64,000 nt of DNA, taken from NCBI GenBank assembly GCA_031286695.1, contig JAITTY010000010.1, positions 1-64,000 of the forward strand, read 5' to 3'. This stretch comes from Sphingobacterium sp. (lineage in GTDB: Bacteria; Bacteroidota; Bacteroidia; Sphingobacteriales; Sphingobacteriaceae). A model generated the notes under the pieces. The model was not told the origin of the DNA. It saw only the letters and a list, made by a program, of their open reading frames with translations, and searched no databases. The translations under genes were made by a program, and so were the position numbers. Of this stretch, positions 35,029 to 43,610 are shown one piece after another. Every line of letters begins with the position of its first letter. Position 1 is the stretch's first letter.

Positions 35029-35765
35029 AATGCTACCCTCCTTTCTGTATTGCAAGCCAATAATTGATCAGTATTGTGGTTGGCCTGCAAACTTTTGGTA
35101 AATAATTGTTGTCGGTACGGTTCTGTGTACCGATCGTATCTGTATGCCAGGCTGCCTACTATAGGCCTACTGACGCTGTCATATACTGGAACATGGTCTA
35201 TGCTGTCTGGCATATACCAGATTTCATGTGTTAGTTTAATTGCTGTGCTTTTATAGCTTACAATTCCTGTTGCTAGAATAACCGTTAGAAAGAGGCCAAC
35301 AGCGGCCTTATTGCTTAAGTTGTTTCGGCCGTGTAGCAAAACGTTACGATTGAGTACTAATCCTGCTAGCGATAGACCAAGAATAACGAGATTAAAGAGC
35401 AGATGCGCTGTCCAGGAAATATGACTGAGAAAGCTGGTACACATACAAGGTTTCTTGTCATACACATCAAGGACGCCAAGGGCAATATAAATCGAAAACA
35501 AAGTGATCATGATAGTCGATGCTATCCAGCCCCAATGCTGTAAACGGCGTGCAGGCAATCCAAGCAAAGCTCCGATGCCAATTTCCAGCAGCGGAAGCAA
35601 CCAGAAAAGTATTGGCGCAAGGATGCTAATGACCGGTTGTTGCTGTAGTGCAATATGAAATGCACTGAGCTGCCAGAGTTTTTCAATACCTACATAAACC
35701 CAAAAGAGGATCATCGCCGCCCGGAGGATTTTGTAAATTGTTGTATTGGTTTTGTTCGCTTCCAT
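35022..35765 (-). CDS. MauE/DoxX-like redox-associated membrane protein
   Basis: A 247-residue inner-membrane protein with four N-terminal transmembrane segments of the MauE/DoxX fold (ILFWVYVGIEKLWQLSAFH, a TM ending at KKPCMCTSFLSHISW with a CxC pair). MauE-type proteins are thought to pass electrons for disulfide formation or reduction in the periplasm. The C-terminal ~90 residues are periplasmic and unassigned. It is the first gene of an operon with the DUF6520 peptide and lies beside the TlpA/SusC/SusD operon, pointing to a joint redox system. Confidence 0.8.
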   Translation of the reverse strand: MEANKTNTTIYKILRAAMILFWVYVGIEKLWQLSAFHIALQQQPVISILAPILFWLLPLLEIGIGALLGLPARRLQHWGWIASTIMITLFSIYIALGVLDVYDKKPCMCTSFLSHISWTAHLLFNLVILGLSLAGLVLNRNVLLHGRNNLSNKAAVGLFLTVILATGIVSYKSTAIKLTHEIWYMPDSIDHVPVYDSVSRPIVGSLAYRYDRYTEPYRQQLFTKSLQANHNTDQLLACNTERRVALC

Positions 35766-36159
35766 AGCTTTAATTATTTCTACCGTGGGGTATTTATTAT
35801 TTCCTCCCGTGGTTTTATTATTTTTTCTTTCTAAAAACAGGGCGCCATACCTGTGCGCCCTGCTCGGGTACAGCGGCCTGCTTCAGCGTCAACTTCTACC
35901 TTTCGTACGCTTCAAAACAAAGATAGATCGGATTTCAGCCCACCGCAGGGGCAGTAAATAGGCATATTGAGCCGGCTAATACCGTTCTAAATAGCTGTAT
36001 GTAAGGGGTAGGGGAATTGGAAACGAAATGGCCGCTATGGGCATGGCACAGGGAAATAGCCGGTAGAAATGATTTTAAACAAGATTTAAAACATGATCAA
36101 TACTGTTAGCGCAGGGGTAACGGGGGAATACCCCTGCTTTTTAAAATTTGGATGGATTT
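35766..36159. other. Intergenic region upstream of the MauE-like operon
   Basis: No gene seen. A hairpin GCAGGGGTA-N9-TACCCCTGC with five T (36111-36142) is a plausible terminator for the minus-strand gene ending at 36160, although its T-run points the other way. The rest should contain the promoter of the gene at 35765. Confidence 0.5.
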
Positions 36160-37245
36160 TTATCCATTTAATTCGGGGAACTTTTCGTGCAATTCATTCA
36201 GCATCGTTTTCAATACTTTGCGTAGGTGGACAGCAGCCGGAAATTCGCTGCCTCTGTCCATCTTTGTGAGGCTGTGTATCGAAAGCAGTATGCCTTCCTT
36301 GGTTTTGACGAGTTTTGAAAATTCTTCCGCAGCTTCCTTTTTCTCGGACGAGCGCATGACTTTGGCCTTCACACATAAATGTAGCCAGAGTTTGAGCTCC
36401 TTACCATTCAAATTGCTATGGATAAACCGATAGGGAACAGCACTGGATGGCTTATCATCTGCCGATTCCGTTTCAATATACTGGCACATCAGCATGAGCA
36501 GCGTGCTGCGATTGGGATCATAGGCAAAGCCCGGGATGGCAGAGAAATGCTGCGGATACCGCAATAGATTGTCGGTAGCTGCCGGGTCAGCTTCGTAGAA
36601 CTCCTTCCAGCGATTTAAAAAGCCGATATGGTTAAAATTAAAATTGATCATCAAGATCAAAAAGCGGGAAGGCCAGTTTTTATGCTGACGTTCATCCTGG
36701 GCCAGTTGCCTAAGTGCATCAATCAGCTGAACAAGGTATTGCTGATGATGATATTGCAGGTAAGGTATTTTGCCCCGCTGGAAAAGGCTTTCAATGGCGG
36801 AATGCACTTCATCCAGATAGGCTTGGGGAATCTGTTTACGCCTTAATCTCTCTAAGGTGTCTTCGAGGTGAAGATCTATATATTGCCTGATGCGTTCTTC
36901 ATGATGTTGCGGTAGCGGTGTCAGGGGATTGATATCTTTCTTAAATAAAAATTCTACACTTTCCAGTAGTTCCTCCAGACGACGGAGCGCGTCAAGTTCC
37001 TCGGGAATGGACTGGTCGCAATAGGTATATAAGACTTCATGTAGACGAAGCAACTGCGTATGGTAGAGCTGTACGCCTCGGATCGCCTGGTCGGCATGGG
37101 TATATTGCCGATGGATAGCCAGGGCGTCGTTCAAATGTTCGGTACAGGCAGAAGCGATGGCTTCCAGTTGTTTGCTTCGGCTGGAAGGGCTGATATGGGC
37201 AAAGGTCTCTATTAAAAGCATCAGGGGATATAAACTTGTGATCAT
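36160..37245 (-). CDS. Helical protein of unknown function
   Basis: 361 residues from ATG 37245, chosen because AGGAGG lies six bases upstream and the start overlaps the previous stop as ATGA. Predicted almost all helical, rich in His, Gln, Leu and Arg (EERIRQYIDLHLEDTLERLR, LQYHHQQYLVQLIDALRQL). No signal peptide and no motif that I recognise. Translationally coupled to the membrane protein upstream (37242-37937), so the two probably work together, perhaps as a cytoplasmic partner at the membrane. Confidence 0.7.
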   Translation of the reverse strand: MITSLYPLMLLIETFAHISPSSRSKQLEAIASACTEHLNDALAIHRQYTHADQAIRGVQLYHTQLLRLHEVLYTYCDQSIPEELDALRRLEELLESVEFLFKKDINPLTPLPQHHEERIRQYIDLHLEDTLERLRRKQIPQAYLDEVHSAIESLFQRGKIPYLQYHHQQYLVQLIDALRQLAQDERQHKNWPSRFLILMINFNFNHIGFLNRWKEFYEADPAATDNLLRYPQHFSAIPGFAYDPNRSTLLMLMCQYIETESADDKPSSAVPYRFIHSNLNGKELKLWLHLCVKAKVMRSSEKKEAAEEFSKLVKTKEGILLSIHSLTKMDRGSEFPAAVHLRKVLKTMLNELHEKFPELNG

Positions 37246-37937
37246 TTGTACCTCCTTTTCATTTCTTTGTGATACCATGGCCAGCCATACACACCCGGAT
37301 GCAGCGTCATGTTCAGCTTGCCGCCCTCTTTGGCCTGCTCAAAAGTCTTTGGATGTACCTCGACCGGAAATTGGTATTTCTCATCTTCATACGTAAATGA
37401 CACCAATAATTCATGTATATCGCAGCAGACTGGGCATTTCTGGATGACTTTGGCCTGGATATAGATAGCTTTGGGATTATCAACATGCTTGCAATTATTC
37501 ATAATGAGGTTCATGCGGATATACCAGGTACAGGCTAGGAGCATCAGTGGAAATTGAATGGTGTACAGCGTAATCAGGTTAGCACGTTTCAAGAAAATTA
37601 AATGGGCTACCGCACAGCTGCCGAGGGCGATAGGGAAGGCATGTTTAAATGCTGGCTTGAGCGGCTGCGAACTGAGCAGCAGTTCATAGGGTAAGCGGTC
37701 ATACACCGCTATACTGCAGATCTGAATGCAGATAAAAAATAGAGCAAAAAGCTGGAGTACGACATGGTGGCTGCGGATTTCCAAAAAAGGGATCAGCAGG
37801 ACAAGGACACCGATACTATATACCTTTAGGTAAAATGCCGACGCTAAAAAGGATCCATATACAGTTACCACGATCGCGATAAAAATCAGGATGTGATTGC
37901 GGCTGATCCGTCTGAAAAGATGCATGGGAGGTCTCAT
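37242..37937 (-). CDS. Polytopic membrane protein of unknown function
   Basis: 231 residues with about five transmembrane segments in the first 150 residues, then a soluble C-terminal domain of ~80 residues carrying QKCPVCCDIHELL and YQFPVEVHPKTFEQAKEGGK. The CPVCC cluster could bind a metal. Stop overlaps the next start (ATGA). Not assigned to a family. Confidence 0.7.
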   Translation of the reverse strand: MRPPMHLFRRISRNHILIFIAIVVTVYGSFLASAFYLKVYSIGVLVLLIPFLEIRSHHVVLQLFALFFICIQICSIAVYDRLPYELLLSSQPLKPAFKHAFPIALGSCAVAHLIFLKRANLITLYTIQFPLMLLACTWYIRMNLIMNNCKHVDNPKAIYIQAKVIQKCPVCCDIHELLVSFTYEDEKYQFPVEVHPKTFEQAKEGGKLNMTLHPGVYGWPWYHKEMKRRYK

Positions 37938-38302
37938 ACGCAGGGCTGTTAAATCAATGGTTTGATATCAAGTTAAAATTACCTATAACGCATGCTATTT
38001 GACATGAATAATATCTTTATTTCAATAAGCGTATGTTTTTAGCATCGAACTCCTTTTTTCTGTAACGAGGCGTCCAATTTATACAATGAAGATGGTGTTT
38101 ATAAGCTAAAAAGGTGTGTTGATGCGTATTTGGAAGGACACAAAAGGGTGGTTTACCTGTCTGATGGTACTGTTTAAAAGAAATAATGGCTAAATTTAGT
38201 ATACAGAAATTTTTTTAATAGGAGATTTTTGGGAAGAATTAGCCTCACCTGCATTTATCTATCGATCAGTTCAAGGTTAATCTTTGAAATTAACAGTACA
38301 TT
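37938..38302. other. Divergent promoter region
   Basis: 365 bases between divergent genes; AT-rich, with no gene, strong hairpin or clear TAnnTTTG element that I can defend. Confidence 0.4.
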
Positions 38303-39358
38303 ATGGAAAGTAACCAACAGGTCAAGTATGCTAACGATACGGAGATGCACGTACATTATCCAGATTTCATCTGGGTGTGGATCGCTTCGTTTCTTTTTGG
38401 CGGCATCTGTTGGTATATCGGAGCGGTAACAGCGCTATCAGGCTGGTTTGATAGCAAGCCACTGATCATAAGCTATCTATTTAATGTAGTTATCGCTGCA
38501 TTGACACTCTTTTATATAAGATGGGGGATCAAGCTCTTGGATAAAAAGAAAAGCTGGCGAATGCATATGAGCGATCGTATCGGAACGCAGTTCTTTTTCT
38601 GTGTACTACTACCCACCGTATTTCTCTTTGGAATTATCAAACCTGTCGTTCCTCCAAAAAGTGAATGGATATGGCTGCCTTTATTGGTCATATTTCTCTG
38701 TATCCTGCTTTTTAACATGATCTATGCCACTTTTTTTTATTGGAGTTTTAATCAGAAAAGGGAATTGTACGTCATCAAGCTGGAACGTACTTTACAAAAG
38801 CAGAACAACGTAGCAGTCAACGCGGATGCGCAAATTGACGCACAATCTTTTGATTTGTATGATACTATAGATCCGGCATCGCCCGATGAGAATGGTAAGG
38901 AAACGGATGCTGTGGAGGAAATTGATCTGACGCTGCTCAAATCGATAAATCCGGCAGAGGAGGAGTTTGTGATCAACAATAAATACCTTACAAAAAAGAT
39001 AATGTACACGGAGCTGGGTATATTTCTATTTGAGAAGACCAATAATACGCCTATCGTTAAGCTATACCTAAAAGAAGATATGGAAGATAGCAAAGGCTGC
39101 GAGCAGCGTAGCCTGAACGAAATTGTGCGCGATACCCACGGCTTTGTGCAGAAAATAGACCGGCATCACGCGATTCCATTGGACATGATCAAGGCCTGTT
39201 ATCAAATGAAGGGCGGGCGGCTTCGCATCATTTTGCGTGTACCTTTTGGAGATATCGTCAGTTTTGTGGTTTCGTCAACCATTTCCCGAAGGATAAAAGA
39301 TTGGGTCATGCTCCAGGTACCTATTGAAAAAGAGAATACAATAAATAATAACCTTTAA
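38303..39358 (+). CDS. Membrane protein with a LytTR-like C-terminal domain
   Basis: 351 residues. Four transmembrane segments occupy about 15-150 (FIWVWIASFLFGGICWYI, FFFCVLLPTVFLFGIIKP and others), then an acidic linker, then a ~120-residue domain. Its end (LNEIVRDTHGFVQKIDRHHA, IPLDMIKACY) has the spacing of LytTR DNA-binding domains (..FVRVHRSYIV..), though the match is weak. Bacteroidota do have membrane-bound LytTR regulators. If correct it would be a membrane-tethered transcription factor; otherwise an unknown membrane protein. The next gene starts 10 bases later. Confidence 0.55.
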   Translation: MESNQQVKYANDTEMHVHYPDFIWVWIASFLFGGICWYIGAVTALSGWFDSKPLIISYLFNVVIAALTLFYIRWGIKLLDKKKSWRMHMSDRIGTQFFFCVLLPTVFLFGIIKPVVPPKSEWIWLPLLVIFLCILLFNMIYATFFYWSFNQKRELYVIKLERTLQKQNNVAVNADAQIDAQSFDLYDTIDPASPDENGKETDAVEEIDLTLLKSINPAEEEFVINNKYLTKKIMYTELGIFLFEKTNNTPIVKLYLKEDMEDSKGCEQRSLNEIVRDTHGFVQKIDRHHAIPLDMIKACYQMKGGRLRIILRVPFGDIVSFVVSSTISRRIKDWVMLQVPIEKENTINNNL

Positions 39359-39368
39359 TAGATTGATT

Positions 39369-39677
39369 ATGGAGAGCATGAAAAGCAACACTTGGAAATG
39401 CCGGGCCACAGGAAAAGTGGCGTTTCCATCCCGGTTCGACGCCCAATATGCGATGTTCCGCTTCAAATTACGCTCGCGTGTCAAAAATGTCACCAATGGT
39501 AAACGCATCAAACACCGCATGGGTAAACCGGCTTGCCGAAGAGCCTACTATTGCAGGCTCTGCAAAGGATACCATATTACCAAATGGAAAAAGGACAATT
39601 TTGAGCGTTATAAAAAAACGGTCATGACCTGGCATGTTTCGTCCAGCTTAAGCGATTATTATTTGACAATCCTATAA
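39369..39677 (+). CDS. Small basic zinc-ribbon-like protein
   Basis: 102 residues from ATG 39369 (a TTG at 39363 would add two). Very basic. KCRATGKVAFPSRFDAQYAM with RRAYYCRLCKGYHITKW gives one Cys near the start and a CxxC followed by H, a possible zinc ribbon of the kind seen in small nucleic-acid-binding proteins. Follows the membrane protein gene directly; its last 19 bases overlap the end of the opposing beta-barrel gene. Confidence 0.6.
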   Translation: MESMKSNTWKCRATGKVAFPSRFDAQYAMFRFKLRSRVKNVTNGKRIKHRMGKPACRRAYYCRLCKGYHITKWKKDNFERYKKTVMTWHVSSSLSDYYLTIL

Positions 39678-40282
39678 TTCACGCCAATACCAATTCCTAA
39701 AACCCGCACACGATCATAATTTCTCCCCGATTGGAAAGGGATGAGGGAGTACATTTTGTAGTGTGGGGACAGCAAGACAGCAAACTGTTGGGATAATGGC
39801 ACCTTTGCGCCTAGTCCAATATGGAAACCTATGCCATGCTGCTTGTCTACATAACTATTTGCGTTCTGCTGGAAGTGTAACATCGGTCCCGCATTTGCGT
39901 AGAGATATTTCAAAAATTTTACCCTGGCATCTAAAGGGAATTCCCAAATAGAAAGTTCCGAGGAATATTGCATCCGCTCCACCGATGGATCGACTATTGC
40001 CGATGTTGTCGTTATGTTCTGGTGGGAATAGCCCACACCTGCACCAAACGACCATGTTTCATTATAGTGATAGCCTACGCGGAGCAATCCAGCGATATAA
40101 TTCTTACTGTCGTCGCTACCGGCTCCCATAAGGCTTTTCCGAGGTCCAATAGTACTCTCAGCTAGGGGAGTAATAGAAAGTTCGATGTCATAACTGCCAC
40201 TATTGTTTTGCTGCGCATAGAGGCCGGTTCCTGATAAAGTTAAAACGGAAAGAAATATCCTGGAAAGTAATTTTTTAAGCAT
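39659..40282 (-). CDS. Outer-membrane beta-barrel protein (OmpA/PorT-like fold)
   Basis: 207 residues. Signal peptide 1-24 (ending LYAQ), then alternating aromatic strands (GLLRVGYHYNETWSFGAGVG, GIGFHIGLGAKVPL, VLGIGIGVNYRIVK) typical of an eight-stranded barrel of the outer-membrane protein beta-barrel family. Function unknown; often adhesins or structural porins. Convergent and overlapping with the small gene upstream on the map. Confidence 0.75.
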   Translation of the reverse strand: MLKKLLSRIFLSVLTLSGTGLYAQQNNSGSYDIELSITPLAESTIGPRKSLMGAGSDDSKNYIAGLLRVGYHYNETWSFGAGVGYSHQNITTTSAIVDPSVERMQYSSELSIWEFPLDARVKFLKYLYANAGPMLHFQQNANSYVDKQHGIGFHIGLGAKVPLSQQFAVLLSPHYKMYSLIPFQSGRNYDRVRVLGIGIGVNYRIVK

Positions 40283-40342
40283 ATGAATGTATGATTATAG
40301 ATTTTATAATTGTTTTCTCTTTTTAATTGGCGCTAATTCTCA

Positions 40343-41059
40343 CTAGAAATCTAACTGATAACGTGTAAAGCTTCCTTTTTCTGAATTAACAGTGGCGGCC
40401 TTGTCGAATTGTAAGGGGTTCGGTCCATTATAGCCTTGCCATTTTAATACAGATTCCATATCGGCAGGAATCGTTATCCTAACGATGGTATCCAAATCAC
40501 GAGGGACAGGAGCGATAGAAAAACCAGTATTGGATTTCTCTGGACCATAGCTAACCGAGAGCATCTTCAAATCGAGTTTTTTGACATTTTTGAGATGCAA
40601 CTCCATTTCACCCCTTTTAAACAGCATTATTCGTTCATCGGTTGGCGTATCATACTTGAGCTCGTCCAAGTCATAAGAAGCTACGCTTTGATACGAATCT
40701 GGATGGTATGCATTAAGATAATAACCATTCTTTTTGACGCTAACTATAAAAAAGCCATCTTCGGATAGGTATTTGCTGGCATCAAATCGAAAACTATATT
40801 TGCCTTTGGTATCTGTCTTTGTTTTCCCCAAACTTATAGATGGTTTAAGGAACGAACTGTAATATTGGAAAGAAATTCCTAGTTCTACATCAGATAATAA
40901 TTTGTTCGCAGGAGTATCCACAACAACGCCCGATAGTACAATACAATTCTGCGCACAGGTTGTGCCATCGCGCTCATCTTTTTCGCACCCAAATAGAAAG
41001 AATGGTAGGATAAAGAGAAACCATTGCCCTTTATTTACTTTTTGAAATATGTTCAGCAT
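40343..41059 (-). CDS. Lipoprotein with a carboxypeptidase-like regulatory domain
   Basis: 238 residues from ATG 41059 (an upstream ATG at 41116 would place extra charged residues before the signal). Lipobox LFGC after a hydrophobic stretch (WFLFILPFFLFGC). The region LSGVVVDTPANKLLSDVELG to TKTDTKGKYSFRFDASKYL is a CarboxypepD_reg-like Ig sandwich; the rest is beta-rich. Likely anchored in the outer membrane. Same strand as the beta-barrel gene 60 bases downstream. Confidence 0.65.
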   Translation of the reverse strand: MLNIFQKVNKGQWFLFILPFFLFGCEKDERDGTTCAQNCIVLSGVVVDTPANKLLSDVELGISFQYYSSFLKPSISLGKTKTDTKGKYSFRFDASKYLSEDGFFIVSVKKNGYYLNAYHPDSYQSVASYDLDELKYDTPTDERIMLFKRGEMELHLKNVKKLDLKMLSVSYGPEKSNTGFSIAPVPRDLDTIVRITIPADMESVLKWQGYNGPNPLQFDKAATVNSEKGSFTRYQLDF

Positions 41060-41427
41060 AATAATATAGAATAGGTCAGTAAGACGTATTAAAGGAAAAT
41101 CAATAAAACTGCGCATTTCGTTAAAACAGGTCTTTTCATAATTTATTTTGATACTATACTATTGCAAACGGAAATAATATGCGTAATGCTACAAATTTAA
41201 TAAATATAAGTTAATAGTTCGCCCCAGATGCTAAAAGCTGTAATTTGGTTACAAGTGATTGGGCATTTGCGAGAATAATGGCTCCCGATTGACCAATACA
41301 TGATAGGCTATTGGAAAATTTATTGGAGCAGTGTAAAAGTTTTCCGCTTGTGTCACCTAAAAATCGAAAAATGAAATGATTACTGGCCAGCTAAGGAATA
41401 TTCTTTGAATTTTAATAAATTAGTTGG
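41060..41427. other. Divergent promoter region
   Basis: 368 bases between divergent genes. AT-rich; no gene, repeat or terminator that I can support. Confidence 0.4.
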
Positions 41428-41970
41428 ATGAGATATTTAATAGTCCTATTGTTAGGCTGGTTCACTTGTTATTCGGTCGCTGCACAAAACCAAGCGAAGG
41501 GAAATAGTGCCGGTAAAGATGAAAAGATCTATATATTGGTCGCTAATAAGATCAATACCGATTTTAATTACAAGTTACTGGATGATTTTGAGCAGTCTTT
41601 TTCAGCTTTAATCAAAGAAAACAACAGCCGCGAATTAGTATTCAACCCCATAAATGGCAAGTACCATTATTATAAGTTTATCGCCACCTATAAGGCAAGG
41701 GGTATCTCACCAGATAGCGATATGGCTAAGCCGGAGCAAACTTTTCACAATATCTTGATCATCAAAACAGATGACCAACAAAAGATCGTAGATGGATACG
41801 AGTTTGTGCTGGAATGGAACGAGAAGCCACTATCATATCCCTTATTTCGGATGAAAGCTACCGATTTGACTTTGCAGGAAGGTTTATCACTGAGGCAGTT
41901 GAATCTACAGAGAGTGACAGACAATACTGATTTTGATAGCGATGGTAAAATCAAATTGTCGAGCTGGTAG
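41428..41970 (+). CDS. Secreted protein of unknown function
   Basis: 180 residues with a signal peptide (1-19, YSVAAQ). The mature part has alternating strands and helices (KIYILVANKINTDF, YYKFIATYKARG, NILIIKTDDQQKIVDGYEF) without a motif that I recognise. Single gene, convergent with the S41 peptidase fragment. Confidence 0.65.
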   Translation: MRYLIVLLLGWFTCYSVAAQNQAKGNSAGKDEKIYILVANKINTDFNYKLLDDFEQSFSALIKENNSRELVFNPINGKYHYYKFIATYKARGISPDSDMAKPEQTFHNILIIKTDDQQKIVDGYEFVLEWNEKPLSYPLFRMKATDLTLQEGLSLRQLNLQRVTDNTDFDSDGKIKLSSW

Positions 41971-41976
41971 ATCATT

Positions 41977-42282
41977 TTATCGCAGTATCAGTGTGCTGCT
42001 TATTGGCTTTCCTTTAGGACGCGATCTTTGGGGCCATATGCTCATTAATGCCTCGTCTTTTCCTTTCATATAATTCTCGATCGTATAATTAATATTGATA
42101 TCAGGTTTTAAAGGTCCTGTCGTCCCTTTCCATACTTCCCAGTATCTCGTCGAGTAGGTAATCACGATGCCTGATTTTGGTAAACTGAATCCTCTTACTT
42201 CTCCGTAATGATTGATTGAACCACTGGTTTCTTCACCAATAAAGGTTGCATTAGAATTTTTCTTCAGTTCAACGGCATTACC
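41977..42282 (-). pseudogene. C-terminal fragment of an S41 (tail-specific) peptidase
   Basis: The minus strand reads without interruption from about 42282 to the stop: NATFIGEETSGSINHYGEVR, FSLPKSGIVITYSTRYW, PDININYTIENYMKGKDEAL. This is the end of an S41 peptidase (IGE.T.G, then LP.SG, then PDI...D). The protease core with its catalytic Ser/Lys and the start are absent; upstream DNA is non-coding up to the AraC gene. A remnant of a deleted gene. Confidence 0.75.
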
Positions 42283-42385
42283 TATCTGGTTTTAATTCAG
42301 GTATGTGCATATTATAACCTAACATCACCTTATTTTAACCTCTTTTATTTAAGCATTGCAACACTAGATTGGCTTATGTATATTT

Positions 42386-42402
42386 AATGTCATATTGACA
42401 TT
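42386..42402. promoter_or_regulatory. Palindrome upstream of the AraC-type gene
   Basis: AATGTCA-tat-TGACATT, a perfect 7-3-7 inverted repeat ending 19 bases before the start codon. Candidate operator for autoregulation or a second regulator. Confidence 0.45.
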
Positions 42403-42421
42403 TATTTAAATCTAAATTGTT

Positions 42422-43285
42422 ATGAAGCCAGTTCAATTTAAGGTTCCTGCCCCTCAGGATAAATCTATTTATATTCAAGAAGATGTACTGGATAAATTCT
42501 ATCCTTATATGCATCGTCATGAGGAATATCAATTAATATGGATTAAAGAAGGTATCGGCCAGCTACTCGTTGACGATAATGTACATGAATTTCAGCCGGG
42601 AGACATTTTTCTTCTGGGAACAAATCAGGCCCATGTTTTTAAAAGTTTCATTGCAGACGAATGTGTGCGCTCTGTCTCTTTATTTTTTAATACAAAAGGA
42701 GCGTTGTCTACCATGTCGACGATGCCCGAACTAAGAAACCTGCTTGATTTTGTGAATAATTGTCAGCGGGGATTTAAGGTTCCAGCCAAACTTCAGGGGC
42801 AGGTATGTTATCATATTGAAATATTGCAAAAGTCTGACTTTCTGGATCAGCTCGTAAATTTCTTTTATTTGTTAAAATCACTCAGCAAAGTATTCAGCGA
42901 ATTGGAGCCTCTTTCCGGTGTACGATTGCCCAAGACGGAGATCACCAAACCTTTCCGTATCGAGAGGTTATGCAAATTTTTGGAAGAGCATTTTAAAGAA
43001 AATATCAGCTTGGATGAAATAGCTGAAAAGGCAAATCTTACGCCGCACGCCTTCTGCCGCTATTTTAAAAATTGTACTGGAAAAACATTTATCGCCTATT
43101 TGAATGAACTGCGTATCCGTGAAGCCTGTAAATTATTGGGGCTGGGTAGGCACGATTCGATATCTTTAATCGCCTATGATGCTGGATTTAATAGCATCAC
43201 TAATTTTAACCGTGTTTTTCGGAGTGTCTTGGGCATATCCCCTAAAATATATGTCCGGAAATACAGGAACTATCTATACGATTAA
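42422..43285 (+). CDS. AraC family regulator with cupin sensor
   Basis: 287 residues. N-terminal cupin-type sensing domain (HRHEEYQLIWIKEGIGQLLV, FQPGDIFLLGTNQAHVF, about 37-80) and C-terminal AraC double helix-turn-helix (LDEIAEKANLTPHAFCRYF, SLIAYDAGFNSITNFNRVFR, SPKIYVRKYR). It precedes the SusC/SusD locus on the same strand and probably activates it in response to the imported glycan or a breakdown product. Confidence 0.95.
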   Translation: MKPVQFKVPAPQDKSIYIQEDVLDKFYPYMHRHEEYQLIWIKEGIGQLLVDDNVHEFQPGDIFLLGTNQAHVFKSFIADECVRSVSLFFNTKGALSTMSTMPELRNLLDFVNNCQRGFKVPAKLQGQVCYHIEILQKSDFLDQLVNFFYLLKSLSKVFSELEPLSGVRLPKTEITKPFRIERLCKFLEEHFKENISLDEIAEKANLTPHAFCRYFKNCTGKTFIAYLNELRIREACKLLGLGRHDSISLIAYDAGFNSITNFNRVFRSVLGISPKIYVRKYRNYLYD

Positions 43286-43610
43286 GGGGCTTTATCCGCT
43301 CTCATTTCAATCCGTCTAACTATTTCAGGTAAATACCACTGTTATGGTTAGACGGAATAGCTGTTTTATGCCATTTTTTGAAATCCTATACCTCCCCCAG
43401 AAGCTTCTTTTTCTTTTGTTAAAATGCTAGAATGAGTGGATAAGATCTGACCGAAAACCGCTGTTTCGAAGTACTATTTTTGTTACATAAAGAATAACTA
43501 ATCAATTTTTAACATGCTGTAACAGCCTTTTTTCAAAAGGGAACGCTTTATCCGACGGGGTAGACGTGCAGCTGACAGTGTGCTTAACTGAACACCTGCT
43601 TAACGAAATT
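43286..43610. other. Promoter region of the second SusC/SusD locus
   Basis: 325 bases between the AraC and SusC genes. No gene. A GTG-started extension of SusC to 43566 is possible but unlikely. Confidence 0.45.
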
